From: a virus
DNA length: 34,134 nucleotides
Virus record (IMG/VR): IMGVR_UViG_3300043540_000164
Coordinates: 1 to 34,134 of that record
Direction: 5' to 3' (one strand)
Under the pieces are notes generated by a model, which saw only the letters and a list, made by a program, of their open reading frames with translations, searched no databases and had not been told where the DNA came from. Positions within the stretch are counted from its first letter, which is position 1; each line of letters opens with the position of its first letter. This document shows positions 13,995-22,288 of this stretch, one piece after another. Made by a program: the position numbers and the translations under genes.

Positions 13995-16039
13995 TTCCCT
14001 GCCTCCTTCTCCGCCCACGCCTCTGCCCACGTTGCACCGTAGCCCGCCTTCTTATCTTTCGCCGCGCGGCCCCAACTGACCCCATACTCCGCGTCCACCA
14101 ACATGGGTACGTTCAGCTTAACTACGTCCCTCATGATCTGCGCCGCGCGCTGACCGTCGGCCTCGCTTGTCAGGCTGAACCCCAATTCGTCGTGCATTTG
14201 CAAACGAGGCATGATACCCGCCCGCCAGCATTCCCGCATTGCCATCTTAGTCTGCCGCGCCGACGACCCCTGCACCCCCCGGTTAAACGCTTTTCGCACG
14301 TCTGCCCGGCGTAGCACCTTCCCGTACCACGGATGGTCGGCGTCCTGCGTGCGCCGCAGAGCCTCCTCGTAACGGCAAGGCATAACGCTCAGCATGGTGC
14401 GTCCGGCTTGCCGTTTGACCCAAGCGTTTTCCGCCTTGAACTCCCGGTAGCCCGGTTCCCAGTCGTCAAAATGTGCCCGCGCACCATCCACCAACCTTAT
14501 ATAACCCCGCCGGGCCGCCAGCTTTTGGAACTCCTGGTTTGCCCGACCTATGAACGGCATCTCCTGATCATAACGCTCCATAGTGCGGGCTGCCTCGTCC
14601 TCGGTCATTCCCGTCATCTCAGCAAACTTAGCTATTCCTGCCCCGTAAGATTTTGCGAAATTGCAATCCTTAGCTCGCCGCCGGGGTAGGCCTGTCATAT
14701 CCACCACCAGGTTGTGAAAGTCCGTGGCGGGATCGGTCCTGTACCTGTCTGCCGCCTCGCTCGCCTTCTCCAGCTTCAGCAGCTCGGCGAAATGCACCAT
14801 GAAGCGGTATTCCTGCTGACTGTAGTCCAAAGCCCCCCACAGGCACCCTTCGTCGGGGCGGAAGGCTGACCGTACCAGCGGAGCAGTCTCGTCGTCCCGG
14901 CTAGGCATCTGCTGAAGCGGGGGGTCGCTGTAACTGACCCGGTGGCTACGCGTACCCCCGCCCTCAGCACGGAATTGGTTGACCGTAGGGTGTATGCGGC
15001 CCCGGTGGGCGAACCCCAGAATGTACCCCCGAATGAACTTGTTAGCTAGGTCGTCGTACTTGCGCGCGGCGGCCACCCTCCTGGGTAGCCAGTGCTCGTG
15101 ACCCTTCATCCAGTCCCCCTGGAAGCTTCCCAGGCCGTTCTCGTGAGCCTCTGAGGGTGCTGTCCGAGGAAAGACTATGCCGGCCTCGTTAAAGGTGCGC
15201 TCCAGCCGCTGGTTCGAGCGCACGTCGGTCATCGTCCACTGACCCCCCGCCTGCCGGGCTATCTCCGCTAGGGCCTCATCCCGCTTCTGGTCAAACAACG
15301 CCGCCGTTCGTATAGCGTGGTCCACGTCTAGGGCTAACCCGCGCCGCCGCATCTCTACGATCAGAGGTATCAGATCGCACTCCAACTGAAATGCTGAAGT
15401 CATCCCCTGAGCCTCTATCTCTGGCATGAGCGAAGCCAGTAGTTGCCGAGGCCGGCGCGCGTCCTCTTCTGCGTAGGGGGCCACGAACCGGGCCGGCAAA
15501 CGCCACAGGTTGGGCTTGACGTTCTTGCCCGCGTAACCGTAGGCTGCAGCGGCCTCTCTTAACAGGTTCTCGTCTTTCCCCTCTATTCCTCGCCAGCCAC
15601 AGATCGCCTCCATACTGTAGCTGCGCAGGTTCTCGTCCACCATAGCGGCGGCAGCAGCGGAGTCCACACACTGGGCCGGAGGGGCTACTCCAAAGTCGGC
15701 CTGTAGCCATCCGATATCGTAGCTTGCGTTAAAAAATACGAAGCGCGTCTCGGTCTGGCTAAAAAGTTTCTTCAACCAATCTGCCACCTGCTGCTTCGGG
15801 TAACTATCGCTGTCGGGGTGTTGTAGGTTAATGTAGATGGCGTGTTCTCGCCAACTGACGCTGATTCCGGCTACATAACCCAGGCCCGCGTGCCAGCCAG
15901 GGCCTTTTCCGGCCGCCAGGGCGTCGTCTCTCGTTTCTACGTCGATTCCGCACTCACTTTCCGAAGATAAATCGGGCAACTCAGGTTGAATCCAATTGCT
16001 CTCGGGCAAGAAAATAGGTTGTTGGCCCTCAAGATACAT
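13979..16039 (-). CDS. Family A DNA polymerase with 3'-5' exonuclease
   Basis: This is the 686-residue phage replicative polymerase. The exonuclease motifs are DVET (33-36), FFNASYD (102-108) and YAEED (189-193). The polymerase motifs are A, LDYSQQEYR (404-412, metal-binding D405); B, RRRAKDCNFAKSYG (453-466, with K457 and F461 equivalent to E. coli K758 and F762); and C, MHDE (615-618). There is no 5'-3' exonuclease domain. Phe at the 762 position is the Pol I-like state. AAGG stands before the ATG. It lies downstream of nucleotide-metabolism genes and shares the window with an AEP primase and two helicases, giving a nearly complete replisome. Confidence 0.93.
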   Translation of the reverse strand: MYLEGQQPIFLPESNWIQPELPDLSSESECGIDVETRDDALAAGKGPGWHAGLGYVAGISVSWREHAIYINLQHPDSDSYPKQQVADWLKKLFSQTETRFVFFNASYDIGWLQADFGVAPPAQCVDSAAAAAMVDENLRSYSMEAICGWRGIEGKDENLLREAAAAYGYAGKNVKPNLWRLPARFVAPYAEEDARRPRQLLASLMPEIEAQGMTSAFQLECDLIPLIVEMRRRGLALDVDHAIRTAALFDQKRDEALAEIARQAGGQWTMTDVRSNQRLERTFNEAGIVFPRTAPSEAHENGLGSFQGDWMKGHEHWLPRRVAAARKYDDLANKFIRGYILGFAHRGRIHPTVNQFRAEGGGTRSHRVSYSDPPLQQMPSRDDETAPLVRSAFRPDEGCLWGALDYSQQEYRFMVHFAELLKLEKASEAADRYRTDPATDFHNLVVDMTGLPRRRAKDCNFAKSYGAGIAKFAEMTGMTEDEAARTMERYDQEMPFIGRANQEFQKLAARRGYIRLVDGARAHFDDWEPGYREFKAENAWVKRQAGRTMLSVMPCRYEEALRRTQDADHPWYGKVLRRADVRKAFNRGVQGSSARQTKMAMRECWRAGIMPRLQMHDELGFSLTSEADGQRAAQIMRDVVKLNVPMLVDAEYGVSWGRAAKDKKAGYGATWAEAWAEKEAGKCTAL

Positions 16040-16051
16040 GGTCTTACCTTT

Positions 16052-16255
16052 TCAACCTTTCTCCGGTAACGGGTACAATGCTACCAACTCACTAAACTCC
16101 AGATCCTCGTGCTCGGGCTTTATCAGTATGGGCGGGTGGGCCTGTATGTGCTTCTCAAACTCCGTAAGAAACGGGTCCGCCTTGCGTCGGTTGAGCAGCA
16201 GTTGCGGCACCACGTCACCGTGAAAGCCCTTGACCCAGAACACGAAGTTGTACAT
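16052..16255 (-). CDS. Hypothetical protein, 67 residues
   Basis: The ATG shares one base with the previous stop (TAATG), so translation is coupled. The start MYNFVFWVKGFHGD is aromatic and beta-like, and the C-terminus is acidic with EHEDLEFSELVALYPLPEKG. No domain recognised. It sits between a DUF1599-like gene and the polymerase. Confidence 0.55.
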   Translation of the reverse strand: MYNFVFWVKGFHGDVVPQLLLNRRKADPFLTEFEKHIQAHPPILIKPEHEDLEFSELVALYPLPEKG

Positions 16256-16719
16256 TATTCGGGGTCTCCCTCTTCCGAACCGCTCGCGTGATGTCCCCCG
16301 TCCTCAGGGGTTCCGGGCCGCAGTGGCATCTCCACCACACCCCGCGCCAACATCTCGGCCTCCACCAACAACAGATACCGACGCAGATCTCTTACCTCCG
16401 CCAGCACGGTACCGTCCTCACCCCCCGGCCGTGTCGTGATTTGGGCGAAGATGTCCTCCGCCTGGGTCATGCGCAGCAGACGATCCGTCGTGGCTGCGTT
16501 TACGTGCACAGAAGTCGGCCATCCCGGCGGGGGGTCCGGGGGGGTCATCAGGACGATGAGTCGGTCGATCTTGCGCTTTAACATAAACCATGCGCTGCGG
16601 CCGCCGCTTTTTTTCCAACTCCCACCGTAGGTTTTGTCCTTCTCCTTCAAAAAGCGCACGTCCTCCTGAGCCACCGCGTTCATGTGCTGCCAGTAAGCGA
16701 AGTATTTAGGGTCAGACAT
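16255..16719 (-). CDS. DUF1599 (Nmad1)-like phage protein
   Basis: I start at the ATG at 16719, which overlaps the previous stop by eight bases; the longer frame adds a spurious leader. Of the 154 residues, VRFLKEKDKTYGGSWKKSGG and then SAWFMLKRKIDRL resemble the kDYGgSW...RKxDR signature of DUF1599, also called nucleotide modification associated domain 1. A second conserved stretch, GEDGTVLAEVRDLRRYLLLV, follows. The family has an all-alpha MazG-like fold and is reported near phage nucleotide-modification genes. Its placement beside the HD nucleotidase and thymidylate-synthase-family enzyme fits that, but no activity can be read from the sequence. Confidence 0.6.
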   Translation of the reverse strand: MSDPKYFAYWQHMNAVAQEDVRFLKEKDKTYGGSWKKSGGRSAWFMLKRKIDRLIVLMTPPDPPPGWPTSVHVNAATTDRLLRMTQAEDIFAQITTRPGGEDGTVLAEVRDLRRYLLLVEAEMLARGVVEMPLRPGTPEDGGHHASGSEEGDPE

Positions 16720-17317
16720 TATGGTCGGCTCCGTCGTAAACTTCTTGTTCGTAACCCACGCGCCGGCGCATATAATCGTTGGCGCGCGTAACAATGAGGA
16801 GCAAGTCACTGTCCCCGAAACTAGCTTCAACCAACTGTGTGTTTAGCTTCATCACTTGTTCCCAGCAGCGTTGTACGATAGCCGCCGCGTAGCGGTTGCC
16901 CAGGTTACACTCGTGTAAACCGTGTTCCCACATCTCGATCATTTCGCACAGTTTGAACAGGGTTTTCGTCAAACCCCCCGGCCCGAGGATCTCCGGCATG
17001 TCAGCCACGGGTACCATAAACCGCTGCCCCATCTCCAGGCAAGCATGGTCGTCGATAGCGTTGACGGCTGTACGCAAAACCTCGTTACCCGCCTTAACAG
17101 GGTAGGGCAGGTCCCCCGTCACTACCTCGCCGATGTCGTGGAACATAGCATAAACGATCAAGTCCTGCGGGGCCTCGGGCCAAATGGCCAGCAGAATGCG
17201 GATGACCTGCCACGTGTGGCTAGCCACGTCTTGGGGCTTCAGCGTAGGCCACGTATGATACCGCTGGACGAGGCCCGCGCGCCGGGGGTCCAGGGTTTGG
17301 TAGTGAAACTCGCTCAT
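16712..17317 (-). CDS. HD-domain 5'-deoxynucleotidase-like protein (YfbR type)
   Basis: The ATG at 17317 makes an ATGA overlap with the upstream synthase stop and has GGAGG in front. The 201 residues contain the HD metal site: SHTWQ (H34), FHDIGE (H60, D61, E64) and a later Asp. LVQRYHTWPTLKPQDVASHT is the characteristic N-terminal block of YfbR-like dNMP phosphohydrolases. The enzyme would dephosphorylate deoxynucleoside monophosphates. In this setting it could remove dTMP so that a modified pyrimidine enters phage DNA, which is an inference from context. Confidence 0.78.
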   Translation of the reverse strand: MSEFHYQTLDPRRAGLVQRYHTWPTLKPQDVASHTWQVIRILLAIWPEAPQDLIVYAMFHDIGEVVTGDLPYPVKAGNEVLRTAVNAIDDHACLEMGQRFMVPVADMPEILGPGGLTKTLFKLCEMIEMWEHGLHECNLGNRYAAAIVQRCWEQVMKLNTQLVEASFGDSDLLLIVTRANDYMRRRVGYEQEVYDGADHNV

Positions 17318-19419
17318 TTCTTTCTCCTCCTCAACCACTCCTGGCAAGCCAATCGCCAGGGTGTGGACGTTATGGTGCTGGTGGTCAACAGCGCGCCTTC
17401 TAAATCACCCTGTTTGTACTGATGGTGGGCTAGTAGTGCCATCGCAACCGTGCTCAGCAAGAACGTGTTTTTACCTTGGAGTTGAACGCGAGTACCCACG
17501 TGCAACTGGTCCACCCAGTGAACTAAGTGCCTCAAGTCTACGTCAAACGTCGCCGGATTCTCCACCAGGGGGAAACTGGGTAGAGTGTAGCGCGGGTCGC
17601 TGACTACCTCGGCGAGCTGGTTTAGGGCTAGTATCTGCCGGGGGGTGTTGACCTCTTTATGGATTACAAATTCCAAACCCAAAAGCTTAGATTTCAAAGC
17701 CAATTTGTCGAGGTCCTTGATGTACGCGTGGTAGTCGTTGCTAAACTGGGTATAGACTCCGGCCGGATAGCTGCTCATACCAGCGACGTAGGCGTGCAAA
17801 AAGCCAAAGTGCACGGCGTTCGCGCCGTAACAGTTGTGCGCCAGGACCCCGTTGCCAACGAGGGCGGTGTGGTAGTCTTCAACCGTAAAGTCGTAGACGT
17901 CCTCCGGGGGCAACTCTCTTATCTCAACAATCTTGTGATTGGCCCTCATGCGGTTTTCTTGGTTTAGTCGCCTCATAAGTTCTGATTGTCGACGACGCTG
18001 CTCCGGGTCTGACCACCTAGAGGCCCGCCCCCTTCTCGCGGCCTCTCTTTTTTCCTCAGGTGAAACCACCTTAGCAGCTGCTTCTGAAGCCTTTTTTACC
18101 CTAGTTTTTCTTTCTTCGGGGGAAATTCCCTTCCAGTAATTTGTCATGGTTCTTTTGCTATGCTCTGTTTGTTTTTTGGTTAGAATAGCTCTTTCCTCTT
18201 CACACATATTTTTTATTGATACTTTCGCAGCCTTGCTAGCTATAGTCGCTCGGTCTCTCCTCTCCTCTTTACTTAGTGATAACATTCTAGCCCTCGCGTG
18301 TAACGCCATGTGCTCAGCTTGGGTGAGACGAATTAAGTTACTTTCTTTATCGTTGGTTACGTCCTCATCATCGTGATGTACGTGTATACCGTCCGGCTTA
18401 GGTCCCCGCAAAAACTCATCGTATGCTCTGTAAACAAACTGGGTATTATCGAACGAAGTGTTACCCAGTATGTTCTTCTTGATAATGGCTCGCCCTCCTT
18501 TCTGATCCACCCACGGAGCCCATATACGGTCCCCTACCCGCAAATCTCTGACAGGAATCTCAATCATTACTTTTCCAAGAATTGACGTAACACCCCGCCG
18601 GGTTTTCTTTTTGTAAAGTTTGTGGTCCCCAGTGAGTTTTAAAGTGCTTCCATCATCAAATATCAACTCTAATACGGGCTTTACACCCGTCTTCCAAGCA
18701 CGGGTACACCACTTAATGGCCATATCACCAGTTTTAGGGTCAACAGCATAAACAGGGAAACGTTTAAGTCCCAAATTAAAGCGATCCGTAAGACTTCGGA
18801 TAGACAGGTCTCCTTCCGGAGATTTAATTGAAGTATCTCCAGCTAGACACCCCATCAAAATGTCATTCGACCGGCAGCACACGGTCATATCGAGCACGCC
18901 GTTGCGCACCCTGAAATAAACGTGAGTGTTGCAAGGACGATCCCGCCAGTTGCCGCGAAGATCGTCCCAGCCCGTGCTGGACAGATCATCCCAACCCGCA
19001 TCCCACATCTGCAGAACAGCCTGCCGCGTCTCTGGGTCGCGTTTCAACATGTTTATAATCACGGGCAGCTGATCAAATCCCTGGGCATCGCGCCAGCGCG
19101 CGCCGTAGGCACCGTGTATACGTCCGTCCGCCTCCGCAAACCTCTCGCCAAAATTCTTCACGTAATGGTTTAGAAACGCGGCGTCGTCGCGCCCGGCCAA
19201 CATCCAAACCGCCTCGGCGAGATGGAAAAAAGGATTGGCGTCCCGTACTGCGCTATGGAGAACACATTCCCAAGAGTTCTCGTACACCGTGGCCACAGGC
19301 CCCGGCGCGGTCAGCGCCGGCCCGGCGCGTGTGTAGCGCAGCGTGCCCTGGTCGCCCAGGTAGCGCAGCCCTGCGGGTAGGGCCTCGGCCACGTTCCTTA
19401 CCTTAATGACGTGTGTCAT
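17314..19419 (-). CDS. Thymidylate synthase / dUMP hydroxymethylase-family enzyme, intein-containing precursor
   Basis: The precursor has 701 residues. The exteins (1-190 and 530-701) join into a 362-residue enzyme. Family marks are RPCNTHVYFR (nucleophile C163), CCRSNDILMG (181-190) continuing as CYGANAVHFGFL after splicing (nucleotide-binding), and a C-terminal folate and substrate region. The SND-x3-G-x-YGAN-x-VHF form is that of phage thymidylate-synthase homologues, including those proposed to make 5-hydroxymethyl-dUMP, rather than that of cellular ThyA (GLPFNIA). I therefore favour dUMP hydroxymethylase because of the hypermodification operon upstream, but thymidylate synthase cannot be excluded. 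GGAGG lies seven bases before the ATG. Confidence 0.85.
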   Translation of the reverse strand: MTHVIKVRNVAEALPAGLRYLGDQGTLRYTRAGPALTAPGPVATVYENSWECVLHSAVRDANPFFHLAEAVWMLAGRDDAAFLNHYVKNFGERFAEADGRIHGAYGARWRDAQGFDQLPVIINMLKRDPETRQAVLQMWDAGWDDLSSTGWDDLRGNWRDRPCNTHVYFRVRNGVLDMTVCCRSNDILMGCLAGDTSIKSPEGDLSIRSLTDRFNLGLKRFPVYAVDPKTGDMAIKWCTRAWKTGVKPVLELIFDDGSTLKLTGDHKLYKKKTRRGVTSILGKVMIEIPVRDLRVGDRIWAPWVDQKGGRAIIKKNILGNTSFDNTQFVYRAYDEFLRGPKPDGIHVHHDDEDVTNDKESNLIRLTQAEHMALHARARMLSLSKEERRDRATIASKAAKVSIKNMCEEERAILTKKQTEHSKRTMTNYWKGISPEERKTRVKKASEAAAKVVSPEEKREAARRGRASRWSDPEQRRRQSELMRRLNQENRMRANHKIVEIRELPPEDVYDFTVEDYHTALVGNGVLAHNCYGANAVHFGFLHAYVAGMSSYPAGVYTQFSNDYHAYIKDLDKLALKSKLLGLEFVIHKEVNTPRQILALNQLAEVVSDPRYTLPSFPLVENPATFDVDLRHLVHWVDQLHVGTRVQLQGKNTFLLSTVAMALLAHHQYKQGDLEGALLTTSTITSTPWRLACQEWLRRRKK
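17833..18849 (-). mobile_element. Intein with HNH homing endonuclease
   Basis: The 339-residue insertion begins C191 LAGDTSIKSPEGD (block A), has LKLTGDHKLY (block B with T and H), and ends VYDFTVEDYHTALVG and then NGVLAHN before Cys+1 (blocks F and G). All catalytic positions are present (Cys1, block B His, penultimate His, terminal Asn, Cys+1), so splicing is probably intact. The centre holds an HNH motif (HVHHDDEDVTNDKESN then LIRLTQAEHMALH), followed by Lys/Arg-rich repeats of the DNA-binding kind. The DNA is visibly more AT-rich than the exteins, a sign of transfer. It interrupts the enzyme exactly at G/C of the conserved RSND-x3-G-CYGAN motif. Confidence 0.92.
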
Positions 19420-19609
19420 TTATGTACCTCCATCTCCATCGGGTGTTCGGGTGGCTGAGGTCCCACCTGTCCCCGTACCACCACAGCATCGTCTCCCACT
19501 CGTCCGTGCGTCCCCCGCCGTTATCCGCTGAGAATAGCACATAGTACAGACCAGGGGCCGGAGGGTTACGACTGTAGTAACGCGGGCGGGGGGTTTGCGT
19601 TTGTTTCAC
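19403..19609 (-). CDS. Small Trp-rich hypothetical protein
   Basis: The frame has a GTG start without a clear Shine-Dalgarno and overlaps the start of the synthase gene by 17 bases. The 68 residues are rich in aromatic and basic amino acids: LYYVLFSADNGGGRTDEWET, then MLWWYGDRWDLSHPNTRWRW. This looks like a short beta-sheet protein of the kind common in phages (strand, acidic loop, WxGxRW strand). Function unknown. Confidence 0.55.
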   Translation of the reverse strand: MKQTQTPRPRYYSRNPPAPGLYYVLFSADNGGGRTDEWETMLWWYGDRWDLSHPNTRWRWRYINDTRH

Positions 19610-19623
19610 GGAATAAGACCCAG

Positions 19624-20178
19624 CTAAAAGCAGTAGAACAGGTAAGCCTCCCCCCGGTCGAGCATGTGGACATTTAGACCCACTGCGCGGTCAGCCGCCA
19701 CCTTCCGCACGGCGTAGGCGTGCTTGTCGGCCGTGTTCTTCTGGTTAAGTGGTACATCTACCCCCCGGACGGCCCGTCTGTCCTGGACGGCATCCAGGCA
19801 CGTCTGCAGGGGTGTATTCAGGGCCATTACACTGAGCGGGGCGACGCTTCCTAGTTGTACGAACCGCTCAGACTTCCACTGTCCGACGAGACGACCTTCG
19901 AAAACCACGTGATATCCTGACGCCGCGCGCCTAGCCACCCGTTCCTGTATCCAGTCTGCCGCACCCTTCCAGCTAAATTTGTCGCAACCACTACTTGTAG
20001 TTTCATAACTGCCGCCGAAGAAAAGCTTAGTGTTTGCATGTTAATACCAGACGAGCAACGGCTTGTTCTTTTCTGGGTGACCCATGGTGCAAGTAACTCC
20101 AGGCCCCGCCGTAGCCATAAGCCGCCGCACTAGATGCGTCTTTCCCGCTCCGCTCGTTCCGCGAATGTTGATAATCAT
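19624..20178 (-). pseudogene. Second DNA 5-hmdU kinase-like gene, broken by TAA
   Basis: An ATG with AGGAGA upstream starts MIINIRGTSGAGKTHLVRRL, with a perfect P-loop. After 45 codons a TAA (20041-20043) stops it. The same frame continues for another 138 codons: GGSYETTSSGCDKFSWKGAA, then GYHVVFEGRLVGQ, and so on to TAG at 19624. Both halves align with the intact kinase at 22285-22875 (GTNGSGKSTVVRRVM; MGRYGEAATGGCDRISDVKS; GFHVLFEGIRMMN). The whole frame, 184 sense codons, is close to that protein's length (196). It is therefore a paralogue with one nonsense codon. It could be dead, reach full length by read-through, or reflect a sequencing error. A phage-type promoter lies just upstream. 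Confidence 0.82.
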
Positions 20179-20203
20179 TCTCTTCTCCTGTACCACCCTA
20201 CCT

Positions 20204-20231
20204 ATCATACGCCCAAACCAGGGGAAGTATA
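20204..20231 (-). promoter_or_regulatory. Phage-type promoter before kinase paralogue
   Basis: On the minus strand: TATACT (20231-20226), a 16-base spacer with CCCC...GGG, and TATGAT (20209-20204). It shares the ACTTCCCC-N-GGGCG-x-AT-x-ATAGG pattern with the promoters at 23.7 and 30.1-30.4 kb. It overlaps the last codons of the PLP enzyme gene and would start transcripts into the 19.6-16 kb genes. Confidence 0.65.
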
Positions 20232-21128
20232 GGCCCGGTGGGCGTCAATCTTGGGCTCCGCGCCCACCAACCAAACTGCCGTTTTATCATCAGACCACTG
20301 GTCCAGGTAACCGGTCTCTGCCATCCAGTTGAAAATTTTGCCCTCATAAGTTGCGTGTAATTCAATGTTGTCAAACTTATACGGCATGCGGTCTCCGTAA
20401 ATGGCGTAGCCCGAGCGGTGGAGGCTGACGCTATTATCCCAAGCAAACCCCCAGTCGTTCTGAATACCCATGCGACGTAACCGATCCAACACCCAGTAGT
20501 CTTTCTCCGGCCCTATTCCAACAGTAACCAACCTCTTCACGTTCTTCCGCCCGTGCCAGACCAAGCCACAGATGATGCTGGTTAGCGAGTTGCCGCTGCC
20601 GAAGGGCACCACAAGGGTCTCAACTTGCTCCGGTAGATTGATCACCTGGGCCGCCCCTACGGCATGAAACGGCCGCAACTCATTATCGGCTTCTGTGGTT
20701 ATACCATAGGGTACCACGAAGTCCTCTTCGGTCTGCATCTTCTTGAGTGCGGACTGCAGCGCAGGATTATACCCCACCTTGGTTCGCGTGAACGTGGCTC
20801 CCAAAAGCCGGGCGATCTCCGTACTGGGGTGCCGGCTCGGTTCCGCCGCCGTTATGTGGTGACTGGGAAGGCCGTGGATACGGGCGAGGACGGCTGTCAT
20901 ACAGTGCTGGGGGCTTAGGGCACTGGCCGCAGTGAGAACCCGCCGGGCACTTATCCCCCGGTTCTCGAACAACCACCCGAGCTGGCGCAGTTTGCTTCCG
21001 TTCACACCCCCCGGCCCAAGAGGGGCGAACAGGTCTTCCCGCTTCAGCCATAGTCCCCTGTGGTTTTCCCAGGGGGTCAGGCGCTTGGCGGAGGCGCGGA
21101 ACTCGGCCGGGGAGGGGAGGGGAATCAT
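20205..21128 (-). CDS. PLP-dependent fold-type II enzyme (tryptophan synthase beta family)
   Basis: I start at the ATG at 21128, which overlaps the upstream stop (ATGA). Of 307 residues, LWLKREDLFAPLGPGGVNGS then KLRQLGWL contains the PLP-binding Lys in the position used by ACC deaminase / D-cysteine desulfhydrase-like enzymes. VPFGSGNSLTSIICGL is the glycine-rich phosphate-cradle loop. The family does beta- or gamma-eliminations, replacements and related amino-acid chemistry. As the last gene of a hypermodification operon it most likely rearranges or decarboxylates an amino-acid adduct on the thymine methyl group in DNA, as proposed for PLP enzymes of phages M6 and ViI. A catabolic role is less likely here. 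Confidence 0.82.
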   Translation of the reverse strand: MIPLPSPAEFRASAKRLTPWENHRGLWLKREDLFAPLGPGGVNGSKLRQLGWLFENRGISARRVLTAASALSPQHCMTAVLARIHGLPSHHITAAEPSRHPSTEIARLLGATFTRTKVGYNPALQSALKKMQTEEDFVVPYGITTEADNELRPFHAVGAAQVINLPEQVETLVVPFGSGNSLTSIICGLVWHGRKNVKRLVTVGIGPEKDYWVLDRLRRMGIQNDWGFAWDNSVSLHRSGYAIYGDRMPYKFDNIELHATYEGKIFNWMAETGYLDQWSDDKTAVWLVGAEPKIDAHRAYTSPGLGV

Positions 21129-22288
21129 GACCAGCACTCCCTGTCGAACGAATTGTCGAAGCACTCCCAGCGGCGGCTCATCATGATGGGTTTTCCGGTC
21201 TCGCGGAAGTGGTTCTGCTTTCGGGGGGTCAGGCCCGGATCATTCGGATTATCCTCCTGCCGCAAATGAATAGGAAGGCAATCCCTCCGCATCTGCCAAA
21301 ACTGGTTGGTCAACCAACCTTTGCCCCACTTCTCTTCTGCGTATTTGATGCGGTCGTGCATCATATCTGCGTAACAATTAGGGTAACGTCGGTTAGGGCG
21401 AAACCAACTCTTGAAAGTGCAAAAGGCACTCTCTATAGTGTGGTAGTGAACATGGCGGATGTCCACGTCTGGCACGTCCGCCATTCTTTCACGAGCCTCT
21501 ACCAGAAGTTGGGCAGCTTCCAAACTTAGCCACGCCACTTGCTCCGGCGCGTACTTCCCCTCGAACCTTGTACTAGTGTGCCAATCCAGATCATCTCGCC
21601 CCAACACCTTCGCCAACCCGTTGCGGTGGCTCTTGCTACCGTCCATATCGTCAAGGAACAGCGTAGGACACTCAATGTCCACTCCGACCAGACGTAGGTA
21701 CTCAGTGTAGCTGAAGGCACTGAGCCGGCCGAAGGTGAAAAACTTGCTTCTTATCTCTTTCCACAGAAGGTCGAAGGCCTCGGTAGGCCTTCGGCCCTCT
21801 GTAAATTGACGGAAGTACGCACTTTGATCCCCTTCTGTTAGCTTGCGGTAGCATTCTACCGAGCGCACGAAGTCCTTCTTGTGGTAACGGCGGTCGGTAT
21901 CAAAAAGCAACTTAGTATAGTGCTCGTCAAACCAGTCCTTCAGGGCCATACAAGTCAGCCGGCGAAAGTCTGGAAAAGCGCGGTAAATCTGGAAACTGGT
22001 GATGATGTTTTGGGTGTTGCCGTTAATGAACGCCAACCAGAGCATTTGTTCCGCGTCGAGTTTGAACGTCTCCTGCAACCACGGGAAAGCGAAGTAAACG
22101 CAGCCGGGGTGCGTGCGGTGAACTAGGTGGAACTCGTAAAAACGTAGAAATACCTCCCGCCGGTAGCGGGGGTGTCGGAAGTCTTGTCTTGACTCCAGGT
22201 TAGTTACCTCTTGCTCCTGGTGCATTTCGCACCACCGCGCGGCGTCAGGCTGTCCGGGGGAGGTCAGGTAGTTGAGGGGTCCAGTCAT
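21125..22288 (-). CDS. Probable amino acid:DNA transferase-like hypermodification protein
   Basis: The protein has 387 residues, with ATGA overlaps on both sides. It is mainly helical and rich in aromatic and charged residues: RREVFLRFYEFHLVHRTHPG, then MLWLAFINGNTQNIITSF, then SKFFTFGRLSAFSYTEYLR, and a C-terminal TIESAFCTFKSWFRPNRRYP. This pattern recalls the proteins called amino acid:DNA transferases (ADDT), which are linked to 5-hmdU kinases in phages. The activity would replace the phosphate on phospho-hmdU in DNA with an amino acid. The match is from memory and not certain, but the gene neighbourhood (kinase, helical protein, PLP enzyme) supports it strongly. Confidence 0.65.
   Translation of the reverse strand: MTGPLNYLTSPGQPDAARWCEMHQEQEVTNLESRQDFRHPRYRREVFLRFYEFHLVHRTHPGCVYFAFPWLQETFKLDAEQMLWLAFINGNTQNIITSFQIYRAFPDFRRLTCMALKDWFDEHYTKLLFDTDRRYHKKDFVRSVECYRKLTEGDQSAYFRQFTEGRRPTEAFDLLWKEIRSKFFTFGRLSAFSYTEYLRLVGVDIECPTLFLDDMDGSKSHRNGLAKVLGRDDLDWHTSTRFEGKYAPEQVAWLSLEAAQLLVEARERMADVPDVDIRHVHYHTIESAFCTFKSWFRPNRRYPNCYADMMHDRIKYAEEKWGKGWLTNQFWQMRRDCLPIHLRQEDNPNDPGLTPRKQNHFRETGKPIMMSRRWECFDNSFDRECWS

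Noticed and set aside
9224-20178. Genome-wide stop-codon reassignment to explain the internal TAG and TAA
   Set aside because: TAG and TAA both end other well-bounded genes here (for example TAG at 9009 and TAA at 13979), so neither is globally recoded.
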